Assembly (NCBI RefSeq): GCF_020164455.1
Contig: NZ_JAIQWW010000003.1
Coordinates: forward strand, 248,001-312,000
Direction: 5' to 3'
Length of the DNA: 64,000 nucleotides
From: Phyllobacterium chamaecytisi
Lineage (GTDB): Bacteria > Pseudomonadota > Alphaproteobacteria > Rhizobiales > Rhizobiaceae
The notes under the pieces were generated by a model, which ran no database searches, was not told where the DNA came from, and saw only the letters and a program-made list of their open reading frames with translations. The position numbers were made by a program, and so were the translations under genes. Shown here in pieces: positions 29,287 to 38,026 of the stretch; positions within the stretch are counted from its first letter, which is position 1, and each line of letters begins with the position of its first letter.

Positions 29287-30342
29287 CTATTTCAGGCCAA
29301 GAATACGGCGATTGGCCGCGTCATCGGTACCAGAACCGGCAAAATCATCGAAAGCGCGCTCGGTGACGCGGATCAGGTGCGCGTCGATGAACTGCGCACC
29401 TTCGCGCGCGCCGTCCTCCGGGTGCTTCAAGGCGCATTCCCATTCAAGCACTGCCCAGCCATCGAAATCATAGGCGGTCAGCTTGGAGAAGACCGCACCG
29501 AAATCAACCTGCCCGTCGCCGAGCGAGCGGAAACGGCCTGCACGATCGACCCACGACTGGTAGCCGCCATAAACGCCCTGGCGTCCAGTCGGATTGAACT
29601 CGGCATCCTTGACGTGGAAGGCTTTGATCTTCTCGTGGTAGATGTCGATATAGTCGAGGTAATCGAGCTGCTGCAGGACAAAGTGGGACGGATCATAGAG
29701 GAGATTGGCGCGGGAATGGTTTTTCACCCGCTCGAGGAACATCTCGTAGGTGATGCCGTCGTGCAGGTCTTCACCGGGATGGATCTCATAGGCTGCGTCG
29801 ACACCCTGCTCGTCGAAATAATTCAGGATCGGTGTCCAGCGTTTCGCCAGCTCATCGAATGCCGCTTCAACAAGACCCGCTGGGCGCTGCGGAAACGGAT
29901 AAAGGAATGGCCAAGCGAGTGCGCCGGAAAACGTCGGTATGGCCTTGAGACCGAGGTGTTTTGAAGCGCGCGCGGCACGCTTGAGCTGATCCACTGCCCA
30001 CTCCTGCCGCGCCTTCGGATTGCCATGCACTTCCGGGGCGGCAAAGCCGTCCATCAACTCGTCATAGACCGGATGAACCGCAACGAGCTGGCCCTGAAGG
30101 TGGGTCGCGAGTTCGGTGATGGTCAGGCCATGCGAAGCGGCGACACCGGCGATCTCGTCGCAGTAGTCCTTCGAATCCGAAGCCTTCTTCAGATCGATAA
30201 GGCGCCCATCCCACGCCGGTATCTGGATCCCCTTGTAGCCCAGCCCTGCTGCCCACCCGCACATGGCATCAAGCGAATTGAACGGCGCTGCATCGCCCGC
30301 GAACTGCGCGAGGAAAATGGCCGGTCCCTTGATCGTCTTCAT
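29287..30342 (-). CDS. Sugar phosphate isomerase/epimerase (AP endonuclease 2-like TIM barrel)
   Basis: A 351-residue xylose-isomerase-like TIM barrel. Metal-site segments are visible around VDAAYEIHPGEDLHDG (Glu/His), LLYDPSHFVLQQLDY (Asp/His), FHVKDAEFNPTG and DGWAVLEWECALKHP. Enzymes of this fold isomerise or dehydrate sugars and inositols. It is next to a MocA-type dehydrogenase and a CUT2 transporter, a common catabolic trio. The reaction is not identifiable from sequence alone. Confidence 0.88.
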   Translation of the reverse strand: MKTIKGPAIFLAQFAGDAAPFNSLDAMCGWAAGLGYKGIQIPAWDGRLIDLKKASDSKDYCDEIAGVAASHGLTITELATHLQGQLVAVHPVYDELMDGFAAPEVHGNPKARQEWAVDQLKRAARASKHLGLKAIPTFSGALAWPFLYPFPQRPAGLVEAAFDELAKRWTPILNYFDEQGVDAAYEIHPGEDLHDGITYEMFLERVKNHSRANLLYDPSHFVLQQLDYLDYIDIYHEKIKAFHVKDAEFNPTGRQGVYGGYQSWVDRAGRFRSLGDGQVDFGAVFSKLTAYDFDGWAVLEWECALKHPEDGAREGAQFIDAHLIRVTERAFDDFAGSGTDDAANRRILGLK

Positions 30343-30370
30343 GTCAATCCTCCAATTCCAGATTTTGCCG

Positions 30371-31396
30371 TCAAGGCATGTTGTCCCTGAGAAATATGTC
30401 GATTCGAATATGTTCCTGACCCGGCACGATCGGACGTCCCTCGCGCAAGGCAGTCAGGATGCGGGCAGCGCTGCGCGCCATATGACCCGTATCCTGATTG
30501 ATGAGCGCGTCGACTGTGCCGCGTACAAGATGGCGGCGCGTCGAGGGCGTCAGTTCGTGCGCGACGAAGATCACGTCGGAAACGTGGTTTGTCGCTTCGA
30601 GCGCAGCGATGACGCCTGCTTGCCCGCCGCCAGCATTGTAGATGGCGACAAGGTCCGGATGGTCCCGCAGCAACGATCGGGCAACGGCCTCAACGCGTGC
30701 GTTCTCGTCGCGCGCCTCGCGGACCGGGAGCACTTCGAGGTTTGGATATTCTCGGGAGAGGATCTGTTCGAAACCGAATTGGCGCTCGACGTGATCGCGC
30801 AATGCCAGCGACCCGGCGATCATGCCGACCTTGCCCTTGCGCGGCCCGACGAAGCGGCCGATCAGCGAGGCGGCTGTCCGTCCGGCGGCAAAGTTGTCGA
30901 TGCCGACATAATGCGCCCGCCGTGAATTCGGTACGTCGGACACGAGGGTAAGCACGACCACACCGGCGTCTGCCAGCGCGTTGATCGCCTCGGTGACAGC
31001 GGGATGATCGAGCGCAACGACAGCCACGCCATCGATCCCGGACGGGAGCCTTTCAAGGGCTGCCGCGAGTGCCTCGCCGTCGAACGTATCGACGTGCTGG
31101 ATCGACAGGCGGACACGCTCTTGCAATTGCCGCTCGCGCGTGGCGCGGAACTCGGCGCCAAGGGCCATCATGAATTCATTTTCGCCGGTGGGCAGGATGA
31201 TGCGGAAATCATAGTCGCGTCCGCGAGCGAGCCGGGACGCATGTGGATCGGGTAGAAAGCCCAGCTGTTTGATTGCCGCATTGACGCGTTCGATGGTGCG
31301 CGCGTGCACACCGATCCTTCCGTTTACGACACGATCGACCGTTGCTAAACTGACACCGGCTTCTCGGGCGACGTCTTCGAGCGTCATCTTCCCCAC
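30371..31396 (-). CDS. LacI-family transcriptional regulator
   Basis: A 341-residue LacI regulator. HTH: TLEDVAREAGVSLATVDRVVNG (residues 4-25), hinge LGFLPDPHASRLARG, then a periplasmic-binding-protein-like effector domain with HYVGIDNFAAGRTAASLIGRF and NAGGGQAGVIAAL. It is upstream of and co-oriented with the isomerase, dehydrogenase and transporter genes, so it probably controls this locus in response to the imported sugar. No convincing LacI operator was found in the spacer. Confidence 0.9.
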   Translation of the reverse strand: MGKMTLEDVAREAGVSLATVDRVVNGRIGVHARTIERVNAAIKQLGFLPDPHASRLARGRDYDFRIILPTGENEFMMALGAEFRATRERQLQERVRLSIQHVDTFDGEALAAALERLPSGIDGVAVVALDHPAVTEAINALADAGVVVLTLVSDVPNSRRAHYVGIDNFAAGRTAASLIGRFVGPRKGKVGMIAGSLALRDHVERQFGFEQILSREYPNLEVLPVREARDENARVEAVARSLLRDHPDLVAIYNAGGGQAGVIAALEATNHVSDVIFVAHELTPSTRRHLVRGTVDALINQDTGHMARSAARILTALREGRPIVPGQEHIRIDIFLRDNMP

Positions 31397-31487
31397 GAGA
31401 ATTCTCCTCCGCCTAAAGTCTTAGATCAGCGAAATGAGGTGTGCAACTCTTTTTGAGTGGTTTTGATGGGAAAAATTGGCGGTCCGA

Positions 31488-32513
31488 CTAAAAGCCAAGA
31501 AACGCCGCTGTATCGGGATCGAGCGGTATGCCGTCTCGCAGGCGCTGCTCTTCCACGGCCCATTCGCGATCGCCCGGCGCCATGACCTTCCCGCCATCAA
31601 CGGCGGGAACTGCCCGAAGCTGATCGAGATAGGCACGTATGCCTGCGGCGAAGATGTTCGCCCCTGCGAAGCGTGCAGGATCGATAGCCAGAACGAAATG
31701 TCCCATATTGCGCGGCGTCGAGATGTCGTCGCTGTCGACCATCGGGATAAAATCAGGGTCGAGTGTCGTACCTGTCAGTACGGCGGAAAGTAGTGTCGCG
31801 ACACCGGCAAGTCCGGCACCCTTGAAACCGAAATCCGCGCCGCCAAGTGGCAATAACATCTGCGCGACATTCGGATCGCGGGTCGGGGCGCCGGCCGCGT
31901 CCGCTGCAACGCCCTCAGGCAACTCCTTATCCAAGGAACGGTAAAGCAGGACGCGGTTGAGCGGGATGGACGAAGTTGCCATGTCGAGCAGCCATGGTTT
32001 TTCGCCCTTAACCGGCGCGGCAAAGGCAAGCGGGTTGGTTCCGTGAAATGGCTCGGCACCATCGAAAAGTCCCACGATCGAGTCGGTATTGGTGGTGGCA
32101 AAGCCGACCATGCCCGCTTCCGCAATGGCGAGCGCATAAGCGCCTGCAGCCCCGAGATGTGAGGAACGGGTCGCGCCAACGGCACCTATGCCGCTTTCCC
32201 GGGCGAGCTCGATGGCGACAGCCACAGCGCGATATGCGGTTAGGTGGCCAAGCCCATTGTCGCCGTCGACCATGGCCGTGGCAGGACCCGTGCGGTGGCA
32301 GGAAACAGCAGCTCGCGGATTGACGCGCCCACCGCGCAGGACCTTGCAATAATGGGTGATCAATCGGGCGCCATGACTGTCCACGCCGAGGAGAGATGCG
32401 TGCATCAGGGCTTTTGTCGTAGCGGCTGCTCCCTCATCAGGGACGCCTTCGGCCACAAGCGCGGCCAGCAGGCGTTTCGCAAGCTCATCAGCCTTAACGA
32501 GAATTTCCGCCAT
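31488..32513 (-). CDS. Malate/L-lactate dehydrogenase family (Ldh2) oxidoreductase
   Basis: A 341-residue NAD(P)-dependent oxidoreductase of the LDH2/YlbC/YiaK class, unrelated to Rossmann dehydrogenases. Family blocks: SLLGVDSHGARLITHYC (about residue 42), GATRSSHLGAAGAYA and GTNPLAFAAP. Relatives reduce 2-oxo acids such as malate, ureidoglycolate or 2,3-diketogulonate. It is divergent from a GntR regulator and close to a lactonase and sugar transporter, so a sugar-acid substrate is plausible; this is inference. Confidence 0.87.
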   Translation of the reverse strand: MAEILVKADELAKRLLAALVAEGVPDEGAAATTKALMHASLLGVDSHGARLITHYCKVLRGGRVNPRAAVSCHRTGPATAMVDGDNGLGHLTAYRAVAVAIELARESGIGAVGATRSSHLGAAGAYALAIAEAGMVGFATTNTDSIVGLFDGAEPFHGTNPLAFAAPVKGEKPWLLDMATSSIPLNRVLLYRSLDKELPEGVAADAAGAPTRDPNVAQMLLPLGGADFGFKGAGLAGVATLLSAVLTGTTLDPDFIPMVDSDDISTPRNMGHFVLAIDPARFAGANIFAAGIRAYLDQLRAVPAVDGGKVMAPGDREWAVEEQRLRDGIPLDPDTAAFLGF

Positions 32514-32562
32514 CTGCTCACCATCCCTACAAGTATCTAGGTGTCTATACGGCTAATATATG

Positions 32563-32575
32563 ATATCTCAGATAT
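32563..32575. promoter_or_regulatory. Perfect inverted repeat in the Ldh/GntR divergent spacer
   Basis: ATATCT (32563-32568), a central C, and AGATAT (32570-32575) form an exact inverted repeat between the divergent dehydrogenase (start 32513) and the GntR gene (start 32598). It is the obvious candidate operator for GntR. Confidence 0.5.
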
Positions 32576-32597
32576 AAGTACGACAGGAGATGTCTTT

Positions 32598-33308
32598 GTG
32601 ACCCTGACGCTTGCAAGAGGTCCTTCACTGACGGAACAGGCGGCCGCGCATATTCGCAGCCGCATTGTACACGGAACGCTGCAGTGTGGCGAACCCTTGT
32701 CGGAACTCGCGCTGGCTCAGGAACTGGGCGTCAGCAAGACTCCGGTACGCGAGGCGCTTCTGGAACTGAAGCGTCAGGGCCTTGTCGAGATCCACCCCCA
32801 GCGTGGTACCTTCGTCTTCGAAATGAGTTCGGTCCAGGTTGTGCAACTTGCCGAGATGCGTTCCATACTCGAACTCGCCGCCCTTCGTTTGGTCATGGAC
32901 CGCAATCGGGATGCCCTGCGCCGCCGTTGGGCGGAGCTTGTCGCCGACATGGACGTGGCGATGGCAAATGGAAACACGCAGGATTACCGCGTTCTTGACG
33001 GGATGTTCCATCAAGCAATGTTCGATCTCTCAGAAAATCAGTTTCTGTCCGAGACGTTCACCGTTATCGCGTTCCGCATCCAGGCATTGCGCAACCGGCT
33101 GTCACTCAATCCTGCACTCAATGAAAAGTCGCATGGAGAGCACAAGCGCCTGCTTGAGCTGGTTACGAGGGGCGACAATGAGAAGGTTGTGGAATTGCTG
33201 GCCTGGCATATGGAATGGACACGTTCTTCTTACATTGAATTGCTGGAGATGCCTGCAGCCGATAACAGACCAACACGTGAGCGGCGGCTGAAGACCGGGA
33301 AACGATAG
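32598..33308 (+). CDS. GntR-family regulator (FadR/FCD subfamily)
   Basis: A 236-residue GntR protein. The winged helix (residues 8-70) has SLTEQAAAHIRSRIVHGTL, SELALAQELGVSKTPVREALLELKRQGLVEIHPQRGTFVF; the C-terminal FCD domain holds the effector and its metal histidines (MFHQAMFDLS, EHKRLLELV, LAWHMEW). GTG 32598 is chosen because AGGAGA lies seven bases upstream; the 19-codon upstream extension covers the palindrome. It is divergent from the Ldh gene and upstream of the lactonase and second CUT2 transporter, so it likely controls them all. Confidence 0.88.
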   Translation: MTLTLARGPSLTEQAAAHIRSRIVHGTLQCGEPLSELALAQELGVSKTPVREALLELKRQGLVEIHPQRGTFVFEMSSVQVVQLAEMRSILELAALRLVMDRNRDALRRRWAELVADMDVAMANGNTQDYRVLDGMFHQAMFDLSENQFLSETFTVIAFRIQALRNRLSLNPALNEKSHGEHKRLLELVTRGDNEKVVELLAWHMEWTRSSYIELLEMPAADNRPTRERRLKTGKR

Positions 33309-33361
33309 CAGCCGTATAGGCTGCGTGAAAGCATGACAAATCGGCATGGGAGAGCCAAATC

Positions 33362-34294
33362 ATGGGAACGGGAGAGGACTTTCTTTCATCGGACGATGAA
33401 CAGTTCGCGTCTTTTTTTCCGGATGGCGCCAGGCTGGAGCAGATCGCGACCGGCTTCATCTGGGCCGAAGGGCCGGTCTGGATCAACGAAACGCAAGAAC
33501 TGCGCTTTTCTGACATTCCCAATAACCGGATGATGTCCTGGTCACAGGATAAAGGCTTGCAGGTGTTCCGGCAGCCGTCACAACGAACCAATGGCAGTAC
33601 GCTGGACCGGACCGGTGCTATGATTTCCTGCGAACATGGCGGACGCTGTGTCAGCCGCACCGGCAAGGATGGCAGCTACGAGGTTCTCGCCACGCACTGG
33701 AAGGGCAAACGCCTGAATTCTCCCAATGATGTGGTGGTCAAATCCGATGGTTCCATCTGGTTTACCGATCCGCCCTACGGCATCATTTCCGATCATGAAG
33801 GCATTCGTGCGCCAAGTGAGATCGGCAGCAATCAGGTTTACCGGCTCGATCCCGACACACATCTTGTAGAAGTCGTTGCAGATGATTTCGACAGGCCGAA
33901 CGGTCTCGCCTTCTCCCCCAACGAAACTGTGCTCTACATCGCCGATTCCGGCCGTGCACGCGGTCACGGCTTCGGTTTCGACAATTCGCGTCCGCATAAC
34001 GTGCGCGCTCTCGAGGTGATCGACGGAAGAAAACTTGGGAACAGCCGCGTGGTTGCGGAGATCGACATGGTGCCGGACGGACTGCGCGTCGACACCGAGG
34101 GGCTATTGTGGATATCCGCCGAGGACGGCGTTCACTGTTACACGCCTGATGGAAAAAGGCTTGGCCGGATTCTCGTGCCCGAGGTCGTCGCCAATCTCAC
34201 CTTTGGCGGCCCGGAAAAGTCGCGGCTGTTCATTGCGGCTACGAGTTCGATCTATGCACTGGAGACGACACGGCGGGGTGTGCAAACCCCGTAA
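33362..34294 (+). CDS. SMP-30/gluconolactonase family protein
   Basis: A 310-residue six-bladed beta-propeller. Metal-ligand segments typical of SMP-30 lactonases: GFIWAEGPVWINETQELRFSDIPNNRM (Glu near residue 37), RLNSPNDVVVKSDGSIWFTDPPYG (Asn), DDFDRPNGLAFSPNETVLYIADS (Asn and Asp) and VPDGLRVDTEGLLWISAEDG. It probably opens a sugar lactone to the acid. It lies between the GntR gene and the sugar-binding protein gene and is likely part of the same catabolic unit. Confidence 0.9.
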   Translation: MGTGEDFLSSDDEQFASFFPDGARLEQIATGFIWAEGPVWINETQELRFSDIPNNRMMSWSQDKGLQVFRQPSQRTNGSTLDRTGAMISCEHGGRCVSRTGKDGSYEVLATHWKGKRLNSPNDVVVKSDGSIWFTDPPYGIISDHEGIRAPSEIGSNQVYRLDPDTHLVEVVADDFDRPNGLAFSPNETVLYIADSGRARGHGFGFDNSRPHNVRALEVIDGRKLGNSRVVAEIDMVPDGLRVDTEGLLWISAEDGVHCYTPDGKRLGRILVPEVVANLTFGGPEKSRLFIAATSSIYALETTRRGVQTP

Positions 34295-34335
34295 TTGGCA
34301 AGCAAGACGATAATTAACAAGGAGGAGGAACCGAA

Positions 34336-35466
34336 ATGAAAACGACACTTAAATATCTGTTGGCCGCTACAGCTGCCACTCTAGTGATGACGGTATCTGC
34401 CAATGCGGCGGGGCCCGAAATCGTCAAAGGTCCGAGCAAGGATGCGGAATGCTTCAAGCCGCTGACGGCGGAAACGAAGTTTTTCCAATGGCCCAAGAAG
34501 GCAGGCCCGTATCGCATAGCGCTTGCGAACGGTTTCATCGGCAACACCTGGCGTATCCAGATGATTCAGACCGCCAAGGCCTATGCTGCCTTGCCGGAGG
34601 TGAAGGCCAAGCTCAAGGAATTCAAGGTGGTCTCGACTGGCGACGATGTTGCTGCGCAGATCGCGGCAGTCGATAATTTCATCAATTCCGGCTATGACGC
34701 CATCGTCGTCAACGCGCAGAACCCGACGGCATTCAAGCCCGTCATCAAGCGTGCCAATGCCGCCGGCGTTATCCTCGTTGCTTTCGACAACACACTCGAT
34801 ACCGATGAGGCCGTCAATGTGAATGTCGATCAGAAGGGCCTTGGCGAATTGTGGGGCAACTGGCTTGTCAAGAATGTGCCTGGCAACAAAGGCAAGCTGC
34901 TTGAAGTTCGCGGCGTTACCGGCACGTCCGTAGATCGTGATCGTCACGAAGGCATTCAGGAAGTCCTGAAAAAATCTGGCGGAAAGTGGGAATCCGTAGA
35001 AGTTGTCGGCCGCTGGGATGACGGCACTGCGCAGAAGGTCGTGGCTGACGCCATTGCCGTGCACAAGCATTTCGATGGGGTTTCCGTTCAGGGGGGCTCG
35101 ACCGGAACGGTGCGTGCCATGATCGACGCGAAACATCCTTTCGTTCCGGTGGGCGGTGAAACGGAGAATGGTTTCCGCAAGCTCTGCGCCGAATACTCCA
35201 AGGATGGATTGAAATGCACCTCCGCAGGTACTGGCCCTGCACAGGTTGCCGTTGCCATCAAGACTGCGATTGCGGCACTTGAAGGAGAGGTCGTCCCGCA
35301 ATCGATTTCGCTGCCGCTGTCCATCGTTGAAGATCCGAATTTCAAGGACGGCGACAGTTTCTATTCTAAAGAAACGGACAACTTCTTCGTTGGCAATTCC
35401 TTCCCGACCTGCGGCATCAATTTCAGTGCACAGGAAATCATGGGTCAGACCAAAGCCGATCAGTAA
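34336..35466 (+). CDS. Sugar ABC transporter substrate-binding protein
   Basis: A 376-residue periplasmic-binding protein type I with signal peptide MKTTLKYLLAATAATLVMTVSANA. Mature features: RIALANGFIGNTWRIQMIQTAKAYA, NFINSGYDAIVVNAQNPTAFKPVIKRANAAGVILVAFDNTL and GKLLEVRGVTGTSVDRDRHEGI. A strong ribosome site (AAGGAGGAGG) precedes it, and a large hairpin separates it from the ATPase gene, a common device for making more binding protein than transporter. Substrate unknown; the lactonase and oxidoreductase next door suggest a sugar acid or lactone. Confidence 0.9.
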   Translation: MKTTLKYLLAATAATLVMTVSANAAGPEIVKGPSKDAECFKPLTAETKFFQWPKKAGPYRIALANGFIGNTWRIQMIQTAKAYAALPEVKAKLKEFKVVSTGDDVAAQIAAVDNFINSGYDAIVVNAQNPTAFKPVIKRANAAGVILVAFDNTLDTDEAVNVNVDQKGLGELWGNWLVKNVPGNKGKLLEVRGVTGTSVDRDRHEGIQEVLKKSGGKWESVEVVGRWDDGTAQKVVADAIAVHKHFDGVSVQGGSTGTVRAMIDAKHPFVPVGGETENGFRKLCAEYSKDGLKCTSAGTGPAQVAVAIKTAIAALEGEVVPQSISLPLSIVEDPNFKDGDSFYSKETDNFFVGNSFPTCGINFSAQEIMGQTKADQ

Positions 35467-35475
35467 ATCTGCAAT

Positions 35476-35502
35476 ACCGGGGCGCAGAATGTGCGCCCCG
35501 GT
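35476..35502 (+). terminator. Hairpin after the binding-protein gene (attenuator or mRNA stabiliser)
   Basis: ACCGGGGCGCA (35476-35486), loop GAATG, TGCGCCCCGGT (35492-35502): an 11-bp perfect stem, followed by TCTCTTTCT. The weak T-run suggests partial termination or protection of the upstream mRNA, since the ATPase gene starts 20 bases later. Confidence 0.65.
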
Positions 35503-35522
35503 TCTCTTTCTGAGGAGGTTTC

Positions 35523-37049
35523 GTGTCGGACGCTGCACCAATTCTGGAAATGAAACATGTCTCGAAGCGCTATGGCGGTATCGCTGCGCTGAACGAGGTG
35601 GATTTCGTCGCCTACCCAGGCGAGATTCACGCGGTTCTTGGCGAGAACGGCGCCGGCAAATCAACGCTGATCAAGATTGCCGCCGGTGTGACCGATCCGA
35701 GCGACGGCGAGGTCTTCGTCGACGGCCGGCGCGTCAATTTTCGCAATCCAACGGAGGCGATGGCCGCAGGCGTGGTCTGCGTGTTCCAAGAGCTCTCGTT
35801 ACTGCCTGACCTGACGGTTGCGGATAATCTCTCGATCGTCTCCCCTCCCCTTCGCGGAGGATTGATCGATAGTGCTGGACAGCGTCAACGTGCGCGGGAA
35901 CTCCTTGCGTCGATCGGCTGTGAGGATGTGCATCCGCTCGAACTCGTGCGCGACCTGCCGCTGTCACGGCGTCAGATGGTGGAAATCGCCAAGGCGCTCG
36001 GCAAAAAGCCGAAGCTGCTCATTTTGGACGAGGCGACGTCAGCGTTGACGGCCGCTGATGTCGAACGTGTCTACGCGATCATTCGCAAGCTTCGATCTGA
36101 AGGCGTGGGTATTCTCTACGTTTCGCACCGGATGCATGAGATCGAGGCTCTTGCCGATGTTGCAACCGTTTTCCGCAATGGAAGGAGGATCGAAACGTTC
36201 CGGAAGGGTGAGCGCTCGGTCAGCGCTATCGTCCAGATGATGATTGGGCGCGAACTGACACATCACTATCCTGACAAGCCAGCGCCGAAGCCGGCAGAAC
36301 CGGTAGCATTGTCGGCCAAAAACCTTTCATGGGGTGCCCAGTTGCGCGACATCTCACTTGATATTCGCAAGGGCGAAATCGTCGGACTGGGAGGATTGGA
36401 CGGTCAGGGACAGCGTTCCCTGCTGTTGGCGCTTTTCGGTGTGCTCAAGGGTGTTTCCGGCACGGTCGAAATAGTGGGCAAACCGCACCGTCTCTCGGGG
36501 CCGCGTTCGGCAATGCGGGCTTCCCTGCCATTGGCGCTTATTCCTGAAGACCGCAAGACCGAAGGTTTGATGCTGCCGATGAATATTCGCGACAATATCA
36601 GTCTGGCTTCGTTGTCCCGGTTCCAGAAGGGATTGAGACTGGATGGCGGTAAAGAACATTCCGCTGTCGAAAGAATAATCGACAGCCTGAAGATCAAGAT
36701 TTCCGATCTTGCCGCCGCAGTCTCCACTCTGTCGGGTGGCAACCAGCAAAAGGTCGTGCTGGCGAAATGGTTGATGACCGATCCCGGCATCATCCTTCTC
36801 AACGACCCAACGCGCGGTATCGATGTAGGCACCAAACAGGAAGTGTATCAGCTGCTTCGGGACCTTGCGGACAAAGGAGTGGCGGTACTCTTCTATTCCA
36901 CAGACTATGCAGAGCTGATCGGCTGCTGTGACCGCGTTCTTGTCATGTATAACGGCAGCATCGCGCGGGAACTGGAAGGCCAGCACCTTAACGAGCGCAC
37001 GATCATCGAGACGGCACTCAATGTCGACGACAAGGAACAGGCGGCATGA
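35523..37049 (+). CDS. Sugar ABC transporter ATP-binding protein (two cassettes)
   Basis: A 508-residue RbsA-type tandem ATPase. First cassette: Walker A GENGAGKST, LSRRQMVEIAKAL and LILDEATSALT. Second: degenerate GLDGQGQRS, intact LSGGNQQKVVLAKWL and LLNDPTRGID. GTG 35523 follows GAGGAGG. The stop overlaps the first permease gene by four bases. With one binding protein and two permeases it forms a complete CUT2 importer. Confidence 0.92.
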   Translation: MSDAAPILEMKHVSKRYGGIAALNEVDFVAYPGEIHAVLGENGAGKSTLIKIAAGVTDPSDGEVFVDGRRVNFRNPTEAMAAGVVCVFQELSLLPDLTVADNLSIVSPPLRGGLIDSAGQRQRARELLASIGCEDVHPLELVRDLPLSRRQMVEIAKALGKKPKLLILDEATSALTAADVERVYAIIRKLRSEGVGILYVSHRMHEIEALADVATVFRNGRRIETFRKGERSVSAIVQMMIGRELTHHYPDKPAPKPAEPVALSAKNLSWGAQLRDISLDIRKGEIVGLGGLDGQGQRSLLLALFGVLKGVSGTVEIVGKPHRLSGPRSAMRASLPLALIPEDRKTEGLMLPMNIRDNISLASLSRFQKGLRLDGGKEHSAVERIIDSLKIKISDLAAAVSTLSGGNQQKVVLAKWLMTDPGIILLNDPTRGIDVGTKQEVYQLLRDLADKGVAVLFYSTDYAELIGCCDRVLVMYNGSIARELEGQHLNERTIIETALNVDDKEQAA

Positions 37050-38026
37050 ACGATCTTCGCCATCGCATCCATCACAATGGCGGATTGCTCGCAGCTATCG
37101 GTCTCTTCATCGTGATGTTCATTATCTATGTCAGCAATCATCCGGTCGGGCTGACGGCGGCGGTGGCGACCACGGCCTCCAACAAGGCGGTTCTGCTCGC
37201 GCTGGTCGCTATGGCGCAGACCTTGCCGGTGTTGACACGCGGTCTCGATCTTTCGGTGGGAATGGTCTTCATCCTCGCCAATTGTCTGGCGTCGGTCCTT
37301 GTGGTCGGCACGATCGGCGAAGGTTTTCTCGGCATCGCCATTGTGCTTGGCGCGGGTGCGCTGGCCGGATTCATCAACGGGGCCATCATTGTCTGGGGCC
37401 GGCTGCAGCCGATCATCACGACACTTGCGACTGGTGCCGTATATTACGGCATCGCGCTCTATGTGCGTCCGGGACCGGGAGGTGACGTGCAGTCGGATAT
37501 CGCCGACTTTGCGACCGGCCAGCTCTTCGGCGTCATACCGACAGCGCTCGTTGTACTCCTCGCGATCGTGCTGATCGTCTGGCTACCCTACCGGAACTCG
37601 GTGCTTGGCCGTGCCGCCTATGCCGTGGGCTCGAACGAGCAGGCCGCCTATATGTCCGGCGTTCCGGTGCAGCGGGCGAAGCTATTGGCCTATACGCTTG
37701 CAGGTTTCCTTGCCGCCATCGGTGGACTGATGCTCACCTTCAACACCTATTCTGGCGAGGCCTCGGCTCCGATCGCCGGAACCTATACGCTGAATTCCAT
37801 CGCGGCGGTGGTGATCGGTGGAACGTCGCTGTTCGGGGGTTGGGGCTCGGCGATCGGATCCATCTTCGGTGCGTTCGTGCTTCGCACCATCGAGGATCTG
37901 CTTTTCGTGTTTGATCTCGATCCGTTGTGGCAGCCGCTGTTTCAAGGGGTCGTCCTGCTTGCGGCGGTAAGTCTCGGCGCATTGCGCGTCCTGCGTATCC
38001 GCAACCGCCTGGAGCTTTTCGCATGA
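37046..38026 (+). CDS. Sugar ABC transporter permease 1 (CUT2)
   Basis: A 326-residue CUT2 permease. Family blocks: VLTRGLDLSVGMVFILANCLASVLV, IITTLATGAVYYGIALYVRPGPGG, VGSNEQAAYMSGVPVQRAKLLAYTLAGFLAAIGG and AVVIGGTSLFGGWGS. About ten membrane segments. It overlaps genes on both sides by four bases (ATGA), so three transporter genes are translationally chained. Confidence 0.9.
   Translation: MNDLRHRIHHNGGLLAAIGLFIVMFIIYVSNHPVGLTAAVATTASNKAVLLALVAMAQTLPVLTRGLDLSVGMVFILANCLASVLVVGTIGEGFLGIAIVLGAGALAGFINGAIIVWGRLQPIITTLATGAVYYGIALYVRPGPGGDVQSDIADFATGQLFGVIPTALVVLLAIVLIVWLPYRNSVLGRAAYAVGSNEQAAYMSGVPVQRAKLLAYTLAGFLAAIGGLMLTFNTYSGEASAPIAGTYTLNSIAAVVIGGTSLFGGWGSAIGSIFGAFVLRTIEDLLFVFDLDPLWQPLFQGVVLLAAVSLGALRVLRIRNRLELFA

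Noticed and set aside
34381-35664. 427-codon reverse frame opposite the second sugar-binding protein
   Set aside because: The forward gene has signal peptide, strong ribosome site and family motifs; the reverse frame crosses the ATPase start and has no motif.
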